From Stenopsyche tienmushanensis (lineage: Eukaryota; Arthropoda; Insecta; Trichoptera; Stenopsychidae): DNA of 64,000 bases. Under the pieces are notes generated by a model. That model searched no databases and had not been told where the DNA came from. It worked only from the letters and a program-made list of their open reading frames with translations. The stretch covers positions 744,001-808,000 of the forward strand of contig WACJ01000061.1 in NCBI GenBank assembly GCA_008973525.1, read 5' to 3'. Of this stretch, positions 47,762 through 59,716 are shown piece after piece (the stretch's first letter is position 1; each line of letters begins with the position of its first letter). Position numbers and translations under genes: made by a program.

Positions 47762-47839
47762 CAACGATATATCGTCGTTGATACTTTACGCAAGTATTGC
47801 CAACGACGATATATCGTTGTCCGACAGTAAGAGGGTTAA
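47762..47839. mobile_element. Near-perfect hairpin next to a TTAA end
   Basis: CAACGATATATCGTCGTTG (47762-47780) and CAACGACGATATATCGTTG (47801-47819) are exact reverse complements. The loop itself pairs ATACTT (47781-47786) with AAGTAT (47792-47797). GTCCGACAGTAAGAGGGTTAA follows to a TTAA at 47836-47839, so inward it reads TTAACCCTCTTACTGTCGG, like the TTAACCCTTTGCGGTCGG end at 21793. Probably a decayed piggyBac-type MITE or fold-back element. Confidence 0.55.
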
Positions 47840-48726
47840 ATCAAACCGAAAATGGATCAGATTTAATGATTTCGTTAGGCTTCATCTTCTGCTTGAGATA
47901 TTAAGACAGCCTATTGCACGCAAACCTTAAATTAATTCTTTGCACTCGAGATCCTTTTTCGCGCGGCAAACCAGCAACTCGAGACGTTTCGCAGCACTTT
48001 TGGCGAATTTATTACTCCTAACTCCAGTTCAATGCTTATAGGGATTAAAAACTCAGTAGTCTTTATGCCACGATCGTCAAATTCGAACTAATGCCGAACA
48101 TGCAGTCCGGTTCGTGGTTGCGGACTAATTTCAGATAAGAAAATCTAATCTATTTGAAGGGGTGTCATGTTACACACCATAAGATTATACAGAATAACGT
48201 AGGGACCCGCTTCGAAGAAACTAAACGTTAACAGTTATTGCCGTGCATCGAGTTTATGCATATAATCGAGTGGTGAGTGAGAGTCACCTCTCGAGTTTAA
48301 AGCGTTAAAAACTATCCAAACATGTACATATTCCTGTAATAATGAAACATATCATTGAAATATCCTTATAAACGTCCAAATATAAAGCTCGACTTGTTGT
48401 CCTTCAATATTTTTAATTTATATCATTTTACTGTCAGTGTTTTATATAGATTCAAATCTCACAAATAGATAAATATAGCTGATTTATTCATATATCTATT
48501 TAACAGGTCTTGTTCGAGTTTCGATATGCATATTTGGAGCGATATTATTACTGACAGGAATGTATTTTTAATTTATTTTCATGCCAATTATTTTTCGCTT
48601 GTGAGATCTTATATTCAGCGACGTTTGAAGATTTTCAATCGATTCCGTCAATAATTTCGCCTTATACATTTTTATGAATTGACATCAAATTTGATTTGCG
48701 TTCATCTACTATCTAATATATAAAAA
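47840..48726. other. Non-coding stretch, nothing recognised
   Basis: AT-rich DNA with no ORF over 60 codons and no repeat detected. Confidence 0.55.
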
Positions 48727-48955
48727 AATGTTTGTTCGTGTGGAATGCGCTGCCATATCGTTCATCAGATTACGATAAAATTTCGTCCACTTATTGCTAA
48801 GGATTGCGCAAGTAAAATAAGCATAGTCCTATAGATAAACATCAATGTTTGTTTGTTCGTATTTAATGCGCTGCCATACCGTTCATCCGATTGCAATAAA
48901 ACTTTGTCAACTTATTGTTTACATTTGCGAAAATAACATAGGCATAGTAAAAATA
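48727..48955. repeat. Two tandem diverged units of about 115-120 bp
   Basis: Unit 1 begins AATGTTTGTTCGTGTGGAATG and unit 2 TGTTTGTTTGTTCGTATTTA. Both continue GCGCTGCCATAYCGTTCATC, GATTRCRATAAAA, CTTATTG and end RCATAGT. The opening (TCTAATATATAAAAAAATGT before unit 1) resembles the common insect repeat start TATATAAAAATGAATGTTCG, but I do not assign a superfamily. Confidence 0.65.
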
Positions 48956-50277
48956 TTGTTTGTGTACGCAGTTTGTTATGCGAGACGTGGCATTGCATCG
49001 CATGCCGCGTAATCACTATATTTTATGGGTGGATTACAGTTAAACAGACGAAAGTATTATGACAGCAGCTTGAAAATATATTAATAAATAGCCCCCAATC
49101 CGCCAATAAAATGCTTTTTACAGCTTTTTTTTGTTCTAATGTTGTAGCATCGATTTTATGGCAATTCATTCAAAATGCATTCAAAAATAAAATAATATTC
49201 ACTGTCGTCTTCTTTGAAGCTGATTTGAAGTTCACTGGGATGTCGCCGCTTGCATGTGAGGTCCAATCGTTCCTATTTTCATACATCAGGTCCATTGCGA
49301 AATTTGATAAGGTGTGTTGGCTCTGAAAGTGTAGATGCGTGGATAGCCAGTGATTGCGTGTATACATGCGCATAATTATCATCCGTATCCTCAGTTTTGG
49401 CAAATATTGATTTGTTGGGCACGTGGTCGGTTGATTAAACGCGCTTGCTCTAAGCTCGCGCGAAGTAAGCAATTTATAAATTAGCCGCCGGCCACAAGGA
49501 CAATTCTGCAGGAATCCAATGTCCCAGTTTCGGTTCCTCGGACAATCTATAGATGCCCCTTTTTTCCCTCGTCACAATTTATATGCCCATTCCCATTGCC
49601 AAATGGCAACTGCCGACTTCCTAGCGCATTCTTGCCTATTGATTTATGCCCATTGCGGTCGCTGCATATGTCGAGGATTTATTAACTTTATTATGCAACG
49701 AAGCATGGCCCGTTCTGTAACCATATGGGATTGAAATCATCAAACGGAATATGGACTCGCGAATGACGTTGAGGACGTCACGAATGAGTCTCTGTCAAAG
49801 CGAGGAGTTCCTTTGCCTTATAATTATCCAATGACGTATATTTGTTAGGCGGAAATATTAATATTTCAGATCGAATGATGTTCGACGATTTTATTTTTAT
49901 TGTGACAGCTATGTGCTTTGCTGCACGTTTGAAATCGCAACCATTGAATAACTGCATGTAAAACAAGTGCGAAGACTTGTAGACCATACTTAAATCCGTT
50001 ACATTATGATACAATTACATATCTAAATCACATGTTTACAACAAATATTAAATGTATGTCAAATACATTGTGTAGAATGTACTAATCGAGCGTCGCTTTT
50101 TTCGCACTGAATTCAATTGTGATGTCAAGGGGTTAATATGATACAACTTTAAATTACGAAGCTGTCAAAAATATTGTTAATCAGTCGACGATCAAATGAA
50201 GTAAAAGGATATTCTTTCATATCCATAAAAATAATAAATGTATCGTTTTATAACCATTTAACATATAGTAATTTAAC
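48956..50277. other. Non-coding stretch, nothing recognised
   Basis: ORFs at 49111-49326, 49170-49472 and 49519-49734 overlap and show no domain. A segment around 50057-50140 ending GTCAAGGGGTTAA resembles a TTAA-type end and shares TCAAATACATTGTGTA with 7881-7896, but no second end was found. Confidence 0.45.
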
Positions 50278-50712
50278 TCTTTGAGTAGTGAGCTAATTTA
50301 AAATAATCAAAATCTTAGATGCTATATTTGCTTGTCCGCCACTTATCGTCATACAAATTCACTTATCTATCAGGACCGTCGCAGCGTGTATGAAGCTTGT
50401 ACATAAATAAATAAACACTGTCGATAGCACACAATATTCGGTCATTTCTTTGGGCAAATATAAGCAATACACTTGAAATCGATTCATTTATCATTCATAT
50501 ATCATTTAAGTCGATAAATTTGGGTTAACATATAATCTTAAGATGTACGCAAGATATTCTCGCTGTTTTTGTCTCCCATTTACAATCTCCGACATACAAG
50601 ACACTCTCCGTCTCTGTTTCTCTCCAAACTTAAAGTTCAAGGCTGTCTGTCTCTCAGCTCAATGTGTAATAATGCTTTTTCTAAATAATTGGAATTCGCT
50701 CGCAAATAGGCG
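50278..50712 (-). repeat. Repeat B copy 4 (longest, both ends)
   Basis: Runs from CTTTGAGTAGTGAGCTAATT to GAATTCGCTCGCAAATAGGC, both ends matching copy 3 in reverse. Internal blocks: AGCGTGTATGAAGCTTGTAC, TAAATAAATAAACACTGTCG, ATAGCACACAATATTCGG, TAAGTCGATAAATTTGGG, then a CT-rich stretch (CTCTCCGTCTCTGTTTCTCT). About 435 bp. No protein-coding capacity, and the ends are not inverted repeats of each other as far as I can see. Confidence 0.78.
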
Positions 50713-52707
50713 ACCGTCCTACCATATAGGCTAACCATAACGATCCGAAGATATGGAAAGGAATTGTATTGTTAAAAAATACCTGAAATGACATACTATA
50801 GGAATAGGAATAAACCTTGCAATGTATCTGTTTCATATAGTATTGTACAAAGAACAAGAACAAATCATTTCAACAGATTTCGTTTTAATTTAGCCGTATA
50901 AATTCGCAACATATTTTTTAGTTGTTGATCTAAATATCTCATTGTAGCTTGTAAAGTACGCCGGTTCCATTAATAAGATAGCACATGTTGCACAGTCGAA
51001 ATTTTGATTCTGCTCCATATGCAATGTGTATTAGCATACATGTACATGTCAATGTGTGGTTATAAATAAATAGGGGAAACCTTCATTTGGGTGCTAACAT
51101 TCATGAGATAGAACACCACTTGTAGCCCCTATGGCGTCGGTTTCTATCTACACCTGCCGCTAATATTACCCCCGTACTGAACGTGTCTAATTGTGATTGA
51201 TTCGAATGCACGCTGATCAAATGTACGCTTTCCATGTATTTTGTTGCCGATCTACGGTTGTCCATTCCTTTCATGCGAATGTCTTGCATTAACCAATTGT
51301 AGGCATCAATATGTTGCTTTTTTTCTCGCTTGTCGACGTATTTGCTTTTTTTCGCCGGTGCAGATTACATTGTGGTGCTACAAGTCCCAAGAAGGTTCTG
51401 TGCACGCTGGTCCAATGCATATAGGAACGGACATAAAATCACACTTAGTCGTCCAACGTCCATCTTGTCTGCAAGAGTTATGACCTGCAATCGGATTTAT
51501 TGCGTCAATCCGGTCGATCGACTCCTAGAAAAAAGCGACTAAATAGAATTTATGCCGAGCTTAGAATCGACTATCCCACTTTTAAGCCCAAGGTGCGTTC
51601 AAATTCAAATGGTTGTGCATATGTAACGGATAAAAAGTGAGATCTTTGTTACGTGTGTTTTTGTGGTGTTAAAATTCAACGCGATTTTTGCACCCCTCAA
51701 TGCTTGTCGAGTGTATGGACACGCTCTATGTGCTGTCGTTGGTTTTTATCGATTAATAAATCCTTATTATCCGGCCTCGTAATAGGTCCTTTGTATAAGT
51801 CGATTAGGCTTTTATGACTTTTATATTAGCCACTTGTTCTGTTGTTATTGTTGCTTTCGTGCTTTTATTTCTTTCGCGGCGCACATTTCATTTTGCGCCG
51901 TTTCAAAGGGTAATCCACATTCTTTAGCTGACCCCGGTCTTGCCTGGCTTTGATCAGAGAGCTTCCGTAGATATAAGATGTCATCATTAATTATCGTTGA
52001 GGGAAATGCTGAATGCATTGAATGCCTAATACAGTGCCTCTGTGAATGTCTTCTTCTTTCCATTGCATCCTAGTTGTATTGTATTTGCATGCATGTAAAG
52101 AATTCGAGAGGAGCACATGTGCAAGCTAGCTCAAAACTTTCGCATTAGAAATGCAACGACGCTCCCTCAACAAAACGCTACATTGATCATAAATTCACTT
52201 TGCGTTGTGTATATCATTTTTGTCGTTCGCTTTACGAAGACGCCGTTTCGCCTTTGAAATTTATTTCAGCTGCGGTTGAAGCAGCCGTCGTGAATTTATT
52301 GTTTGCATTATAAATTAATGGAGTTCGTTGGAGACATTTCAGAAGTTTCCTAATACGGTCTCGACTAAACATGACTAGTACTGATATTAAATATAGCGAT
52401 TTCTTGATCGTGTTCAAGCTTCAGTTACAACTTTGTACATATATTCATGATGTGCCCAACTGCAATGTTAGTTATACACGGAGCCACGTGCTATTCAAGC
52501 ATCCAAATGCAACGAAAAAATCAGACCCACGTACAGATAATATCTTCCATTGCATTTAAACGAACACGTTTAGTAAAAATAATATATTTGCAGCGATTTG
52601 GTGAATGTAAATTCAAAACCAAATCCAATTGCTAAAGTGCCATTAAATCCCGAACTCTTGTAAGAATTATGCTAAAAAGACTTCTTTTACTCTGAATCAG
52701 TCTACAC
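50713..52707. other. Non-coding stretch, nothing recognised
   Basis: Short ORFs on both strands (60-80 codons) without domains; no repeats. Confidence 0.5.
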
Positions 52708-53714
52708 TAGGGAATCCAATCCCGAGCCAAAATTTCGATCCCGGGACTTCGGGATTTCATTAGACAATCCCGGGACCAGTCCCGGGATCCCGAGATTGGG
52801 GTTTTCAATATTTTAAGAAATTACCTTGATAAATTTTATCAAAAATTATTAATAAGTCCATTTGTTCAATATAAAAAATCACATGAAGACCAAAGAATTT
52901 TATTTATTTAAGAAAAGATAAAAATACAATTCAAAAATAGATAAATAAAACACTAAAAAATTCAAATATTATTTTGAAAATATGCCCGAAGTAACATTAA
53001 CATTAACATTAGTGTTTCGTCATTTAGTATGGATCTGATTTTGGAAGTCAGACAACTTGCTGCTGAAAATGCACGCTCAGCTTCCACACTCGTTAGAGGT
53101 ATCGTCATCAGATATTTAAATGCTAGTTCGAATTGATGACCATATGAGCCCCCATTTTCAAATAATACCATCAATGTGACTGATAAAATTCCTTTCTGCT
53201 GAGACACAGACTAAGAGTCCCAAATTCCCGATTTTCCGACAAATTATTTATTTCCGTCGCTACAGATGAACACTTATATACTATAATACTTTAATGTGAT
53301 TCGTAATTATATTACGGAGGTATATAAAAAATTTGAACACCGTATCTATTATATTTCACATCGATATTATCATTATTAGAGTCGAGGTGTAGTAAATACA
53401 TCACCGGTAGGGATAGTTTAATATAACAATTTGAAAAACATACACGTACGCTATATATGTATACATAGATTAGACAGTCACTGCTCCTATGCGTCGCCTA
53501 AGTTCGCCAATTAGTAATTACGCCACTGTTTCCAAGTGTCCAGATTTCGTCGGGAATGTCTCGATTTAGTAGCCTTTATCGTGTCGGTGAGGTGTACGAT
53601 TTCTGTTAGATAAAAATTTCAATCCCGGGATTTTCGAGATTACGTTTTCTAATCCCGGGATTCTTAAGTACCTAAAACTGTCCGGGATCCGGGATCCCGG
53701 GATTGGATTCCCTA
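52708..53714 (-). mobile_element. hAT-family element copy 6, 1007 bp, both ends present
   Basis: The most complete copy. Left end TAGGGAATCCAATCCC and right end GGGATTGGATTCCCTA are perfect inverted repeats. Subterminal TCCCGGGA clusters lie at 52735-52795 and 53625-53705. It encodes only the C-terminal dimerisation segment and a 5' non-coding block. Flanks GTCTACAC and GCCACACT align only with a one-base gap, so the target duplication is doubtful. The interior defines the order of blocks used to place the other copies. Confidence 0.88.
52962..53207 (-). pseudogene. hAT transposase C-terminal dimerisation segment
   Basis: The minus frame reads MSQQKGILSVTLMVLFENGG, then FELAFKYLMTIPLTSVEAE and RAFSAASCLTSKIRSILNDE, ending shortly after. 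A TTAATG microsatellite-like repeat gives an LMLMLML run near the C-terminus that differs in length from the copy at 8440. All catalytic parts are absent, so the copy depends on a transposase elsewhere. The first Met is internal to the ancestral protein. Confidence 0.88.
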
Positions 53715-56700
53715 GCCACACTGATATCTGAAGGTGTTTATCAATTTTTATTTAAAAAACACGAAGAAATGAATACTGTATAAGTAAAACAATGTTATTT
53801 AATATCAAAACGCGAATGGAAGAAGAAATAAAATACGAACATTTGTTTGAAACCAAATCCTCAAAATTTCTCTTGATTTCACACGTTCGTTTACGATAAA
53901 ACTAATAATTACGGGTTGCGCAACATATTGTAGAATGCTACTTCTCACCTTTTTTCTTGAGTGACGAGATCAAGATTTTTATCCAATGGAATAAATGTAT
54001 CTCTAATGATGGAAGCTATGTAGATAATTAAGATATAAGATTTGGTTTTTTTTTTTGAATATCACTAATAAATTGATGCAGCAAAATTCCGACTTATATT
54101 TGAATCGCCCTCGTATATATCTAAAATATTCGAATATTTTACCAATTTCATATTCGCTATTCGAATAATTGATTTTATGAATATGTAGGATTTTGTCACT
54201 TTACATTTTATAATTCTTCATTTGGGGTCGTTTTTTTCCCAATCTATAATTATTGACTCTCAATATTATTGATTCTAGAATGTAATGAAGGATTTACGTT
54301 TCTTCCATTGTCACATACCGCACGAAAAAAATATTTTTATTGCGCTGAAACAGCTCCAAACAGCGCTCTGAATTGTGGACGCGTTGTTGCTTTTGTTCGA
54401 CTATGAGCAAACGCGGTACACCCACTTCGAACATAGCTTTCTTTTTAAGTTTTTCTATTTTACATTATATTACATCGTTTAGGTTAGAATCGTATGTAAT
54501 TGTATAAAAGTGTGCTTATCCCTTTGTTGCTCGTTATAACCAAGTTCATTTGTGTATTGTGTTGTAAATTCGCATTTTTTTTCACAATAACAGCCGTTGT
54601 GTATTTAAAAGTGTCTTCAATTAATTTTCCTTAGATTTTTACGTTGTTTATAAGAGTGAAATATTCTGTTTTCGCCTATACCTTTAGTTGACCGAGCGAT
54701 AACACTTTTATAAAGTCAATGCTGAATTTCGAACGATGTTTCTGGTCGATCACTTTCGCACATAATAAAGCACCGTTATGAAAATATATGCTAATTCGAG
54801 ACACGGTAGTCGTCGAACGTCTTCAAAATTTATTTTTGTAATTATTATAACGGCAGTCGGAGGTGTACCGACTTGAATCCTTAATCAGTGGTTTTCCTTG
54901 TCCACATCGAGACGTTACTCGATGGACGACTTTCACGTCGTGCTAAGGACCTCAATACGAGAATCGCACAACACGATCGATACGGTTCGATAAATTGTAT
55001 TTACATGCCTGCGTTTCGGAGGAGTGTCTCGTTAATCCCGAAATTTTGTTTATTCTTCTACATAATAATTGTTAATTCAAACAAGAGTCGACCTCCCGGA
55101 CTGAAGGAGACGCTCGTTGGCGAATTAATCACGGTGGCCGAATTTACATCGTAATTATTCAGGAATGAATGAAGTTGAAGACAAGAAATGGGAGAAATAT
55201 TGTCATTTGATTCTATTGTAGGAAGATTCCGCTCCCGAGAGGATTGAAGGAAATATTCGAGAAATATGATAATGACTTTTAATTGCGCAGAAGGGGGAAG
55301 TTTCATTCCTACTTTTTATGGAGTCCAACCCTTTTGTACCGACTACTAACTACTCTATCTCGAACATCGTGTTATAAATCGGAACATTTTAATTAAAATG
55401 AAATGTAATTTGTAAATATCAAATCTTCCAGGCCTTGTTCTAGATTTTTTGCGAGTATTTTTGGCAGTAGAGATTCAAGAGTTGTCACGCTGAAGATTAA
55501 ATATTATCCTGCTGACAAGTATTGATATTTTCCCGACAAATCTATTTTGTACGTGATAAATATTTTGTTTTGGTATTAAATTACATATTGAATATCAATA
55601 TTTTAAAACAGAGATTGCTTTCATTATTCTGTCAACTTTTAGGCTGTGTATTGTGCCACCATAGTGAGCGTATCTTCGTGACTATCTCGCTTAAATCTCT
55701 TTTTGGGGAGGTAATGAGAAACTATTTGTTACGACCGTACCTAGACTTTATAAGATGACAATCCCTTCCAATTAGGAACGGTTGGTCATTCAAACCAATT
55801 GAATAGAAATTCTCGATGGCTCGTGATGGTCATGCACATAACATCGACTTCATTGTTTGATTTCATGCTCACGTTGTCTGAAATCACGCATAGATAATAT
55901 TCGGTAAAAACAACTCGAATTCCAATTAAATTTTGAATCCAACATATCAGCGACTCTTTGAAAGCTGATATGCTATTTAAAGATTTTTACTTACAATAAG
56001 TCGAAAATCAATATTCACCATAAATAACGACAATTTCGTTGAGAATAAACAACTTTATTCCAATAATAAATATCATAATAGGGAATCTGTCCTGCATGTA
56101 ATGCATTAATTTACACATGATCTTAAAATGATAGTAAAAGGTAAATGTGCAAAAAATAAATAGTGGTGCATATAATGGATTATTTTGAGCTATAATTCGA
56201 TTGTTATATTTGAGGAATGTATTTATCTGTCTGCTAGAGAGCACGTCGGATTATCTCCCCATGTCATGTGATGTCTTTCTTTATTTTTCTTCTTATCATT
56301 CACGTACACTTCTTATCTCCGACATTTTAAGCTAAATACTGAGTGCTAAAAAAATTCATTTCGAAAACAATATGTGATTATATAAGCGGAATCATACACA
56401 CGATTATATTCGTGCGTGCATATTTTTATATTTAGTATCATAACAAGAGCGCTATATTTACATTGCTCCGAAACGAATACGCTTTCAGTTTTATTTCGGA
56501 CGTTAACATCGTTTTGCTTTTTCTTTGCAAACATCTCGCGAAAAATAGGATTTAGCCTTATTATTGTTTAAAAGATTCGAAATAGATTTCGGTGCGGATT
56601 TGTGACACGTGTTCACCACGTGACCTAATCTCCCAAATTTTTGCATGGGGGAGTCCCCACCCCGTCGCCTGATCGCCCATGCTTTTTTTCAATATTTTTA

Positions 56701-57253
56701 TATTTAGCCCCCGTCCTATATGGGTCAAACATGTGCTATATATAAATATTGGCGAATAAAATAGTGCGACATTCCGAATATTGGTAAAAGATAGCGAGCG
56801 AGCCCGGAGAATAGTCATATTTTTGCGATAGGAAAAAATATGCGATCACGGCGAGTCTCTCCAGTGTCTCTTTTGATGACCTATTTCCCCGCAAAACTCG
56901 GCTACAATTGCATATAAATGCAAATTGAAATGTGTGTTTTTGCGATATCGCTGTGAGTTTAGGAACGCCGGTTATTGTTATCGAAAATAGTGTCGTCATC
57001 TTTAACATTTGTATGGAAATGCGACTTGCTGCGTAGAACGGCTGACCTGGTTTGCAACGAAAGCTAATTGATCAACGACGGAAAGTGGCGCTAAATACAT
57101 AAAGAGAGATGAGATGGGGGGGAATGTGTGGTATGATAGCCATAATCAACTGTTGGACTGCGATTATGTACTTGGATTAAAAAATTGGTCCAATTATGTT
57201 TAGTCATCATTATCCTGTATATCTCATATCATTACTTGGAGCCATGCTGCCAT
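53715..57253. other. Non-coding stretch, nothing recognised
   Basis: AT-rich, with short ORFs (62-90 codons) lacking domains. An AT palindrome AATATTCGAATATT lies at 54127-54140 and further ATTCG words follow. No repeat family member was seen in 3.5 kb, the longest repeat-free run in the right half. Confidence 0.5.
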
Positions 57254-57624
57254 GATCCCGGGATCCCGGACAGTTTTAGATGCTCATGAATCCCGGGATT
57301 AGTAAACGTAATCCTGAAAAATTCGTGATTGAAATTTTTATCTAACAGAAATCGTACACCTCACCACCACGTTGAAGTCTACTAAATCGAGACATTCCTG
57401 CCGACATCTGGACGCTTGAAATCAATGGCTTAACTACTAATTGGCGAGCTTAGGCGATACCTAGGGGCTGTAACTGTCCAATCTATGTATACATAAATAC
57501 AGTACATATCAAATTGTTATATTAACCTTTCCCTACCGGTGATGTATTTACTACACCTCGACTCTAATAATGGGAATATCGACATGAAATATAATAGATA
57601 CGGGGCTCAGAATTTTTGTTTTCC
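57254..57624 (+). mobile_element. hAT-family element copy 7, 5' part only
   Basis: Starts inside the left subterminal cluster (GATCCCGGGATCCCGGACAG) without the terminal repeat. It runs through AAATCGTACACCTCACCACC, the GCGAGCTTAGGCGATACC block, CCTACCGGTGATGTATTTAC and GATACGGGGCTCAGAATTTT, where homology stops at 57624. Both ends are truncated. Confidence 0.82.
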
Positions 57625-59089
57625 AATCAAATGACAATCGCATTTACTGAGAATTTAGTTTATAAGTAGCATGTGATGGAAACATGCTATTCAAAAGTAT
57701 GATAACACAATTATTATTAGAAACTCACTATTTTCTAACATTCCATAATTCCAAGAATTTGCCTCATTCGTAATTTTGTACAAATTCTTTCTTTTTAAAT
57801 GAATTTTTCAGCAGTATATTTGATGTGGCTTCAAAACACTGCAGATATAATTCGATAATTTATGACCGTGGATCATGAATAGCTTTTATATAATGTTGTG
57901 TCGTTGGAATATGACAAATGCTTCAATACTCACGTGGAAACGGGATGATACTTTAATAACAACGATGAAACCGAATGGATCAAAGATGGATAACCGCCTG
58001 TCATCCAATGATAATCGACGTGTATAAATCGATCAAAGTAATTAAATTTATTTCATGAAGATTTTTGCATCGGAATAGCCTACGCAAAACTAACGGTAGC
58101 ATTAACCGGTTGAGCATATTCGCTTGATTTATATGTGTATTTATATCTATTTAAATGCGTTTTATTGACTGTTCACATTTAAACCACCGACATTCTTAAT
58201 ATTTGGGACAGTTATTTTAAACCTGACTCATCTTGAGCGTGATTCACCATGTGAAATTGATTTAGCTCATGCACGTATGATGAAAAGATATAATTTTATT
58301 TTTCCTCAATTATTTTCTTTTGTATTGCGATTTGAGGCTCTAATAGATAGTCATACGAAAGTTTAACGAAAGAAAATGGCATTAAGACTTCAATATAAAC
58401 CAACCAATCCGATATTGAGTTTTGGAGGAAAATTTAATTGATCTATAATCAACCAATATTAAATGTTAGTCTGGTCGCATAATTATATGATGTATTGTCA
58501 CGAATGTGTCTTTAATAAAATCGTATTCTTCCAATAATATCTGAAAACTACTATAAATTTGGAACATTTTGACATGTTAATTACAAAAAGTAACTCACAA
58601 AAATTATGGAGCACAGGTATCATTTTGAAAAGATCGATAAAATAATCTCATTGCTAAAGTAAAATAATAATTTCTTCAATTAATTAATTAATCAACAGCC
58701 ACTTCGTCCTGCCCTTCTACACGTGCGTAGAATCAAACATTCAATAGCATTAGCTGCGAGAATACGCGTTTTTTCCGTCGGTCACATCAGCTGTCTCGCA
58801 GCTGAGATCTTTATCTGTTTCATTCTCAATATTCTTGATCATGAGGGATATGCTGTATGCGAATAACGGGAGAATATTAATTTATTCGATCATTTATTTA
58901 TTTTGAGAGTTGTATTTCGCACTTTTAAAATCTAATTTTCTCGAAAGGTACTCCAATTTCTGTAGTTTTTCATTGCTTTAGAATTTAATTTGAACGGAAT
59001 TTATTACAACACCTTCAATGTTTCGAATATCATCTTAAGTGTTTTGAATATCATTTTATAATTTATGTTCATCAATAATTTCTCTAAAC
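57625..59089. other. Non-coding stretch, nothing recognised
   Basis: AT-rich sequence with no ORF over 60 codons and no repeat recognised. Confidence 0.55.
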
Positions 59090-59716
59090 AACATTTCCCC
59101 AACACCCTTCATAAACGACCCAGACACTCTTGCATTGATAGACTTCTAGAAGCGGTGTTGGAAGGCCTTTTCCGAGATGTCTTTTAGGACCGATGTAACA
59201 CGAGGTTGGATGGTTTTAATCGTGTTCCAATGTCTAAAAGTCAACAAAAAGTGTCTAGGGGAGCCTGGTCTGGGCTGTAGAAAGGCTGGGGAACCAATGG
59301 GGTACGGGTCTTGGCCAGGAAATCGTTGACAACGAAGATGCTGTGGCTTTGAGAGTTGTCACTATGAAGTTTCCATGCGTCTTTGTGTTCAAATCTTTAG
59401 TTGCAATGTGTTAAACGATTGTTTTTGTTATGTTTAGAGTTTTTTCTATACATTGAAGGCTCAACCGACGATCAGAGTTCAAAAAATCATGCAAATACAT
59501 AGTCATATTTTAGTCTATTCAGGAAGTTGATGGATGTCCACTGCAGGGTTCATCGACGACCTCCTCTCGGCCCTCTTTAAATAAATGTGCCATTGGAAAA
59601 CTTGTGATACGAGCAATCACTCCCAAAGGCCCGCTGAATTCATAGAAACGTTTCGGTGGTGGGCTGTCCAAGTTTATCGCGTAAAAAGTGCTTTTCAAAG
59701 CTAATACTCCCATCAA
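59090..59716 (-). pseudogene. mariner-family transposase, internally deleted
   Basis: On the minus strand an ORF ends LFKEGREEVVDEPCSGHPST, matching the mariner linker F..GRESVEDDPRSGRPSTS. After stops it continues NSDRRLSLQCIEKTLNITKT, the second HTH block (SDRRLTI..IA..L.IS...V). It then jumps to WKLHSDNSQSHSIFVVNDFL, the second catalytic motif (HDNAPAH) with Ala-Pro-Ala changed. Next comes VPQPFYSPDQAPLDTF, the third motif (YSPDLAPCDFF). Decayed C-terminal sequence follows to about 59090. The segment with the first Asp is deleted. The different linker sequence separates it from the copy at 45935, so two mariner lineages are present. No terminal repeats found. Confidence 0.87.

Noticed and set aside
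48727..48955. Assignment to Helitron
   Set aside because: No CTRR-hairpin end or A/T target junction could be seen, so only a tandem repeat is reported.
54127..54140. AT palindrome AATATTCGAATATT as an operator or hairpin
   Set aside because: Short AT palindromes are expected by chance in this base composition and no copy recurs elsewhere.
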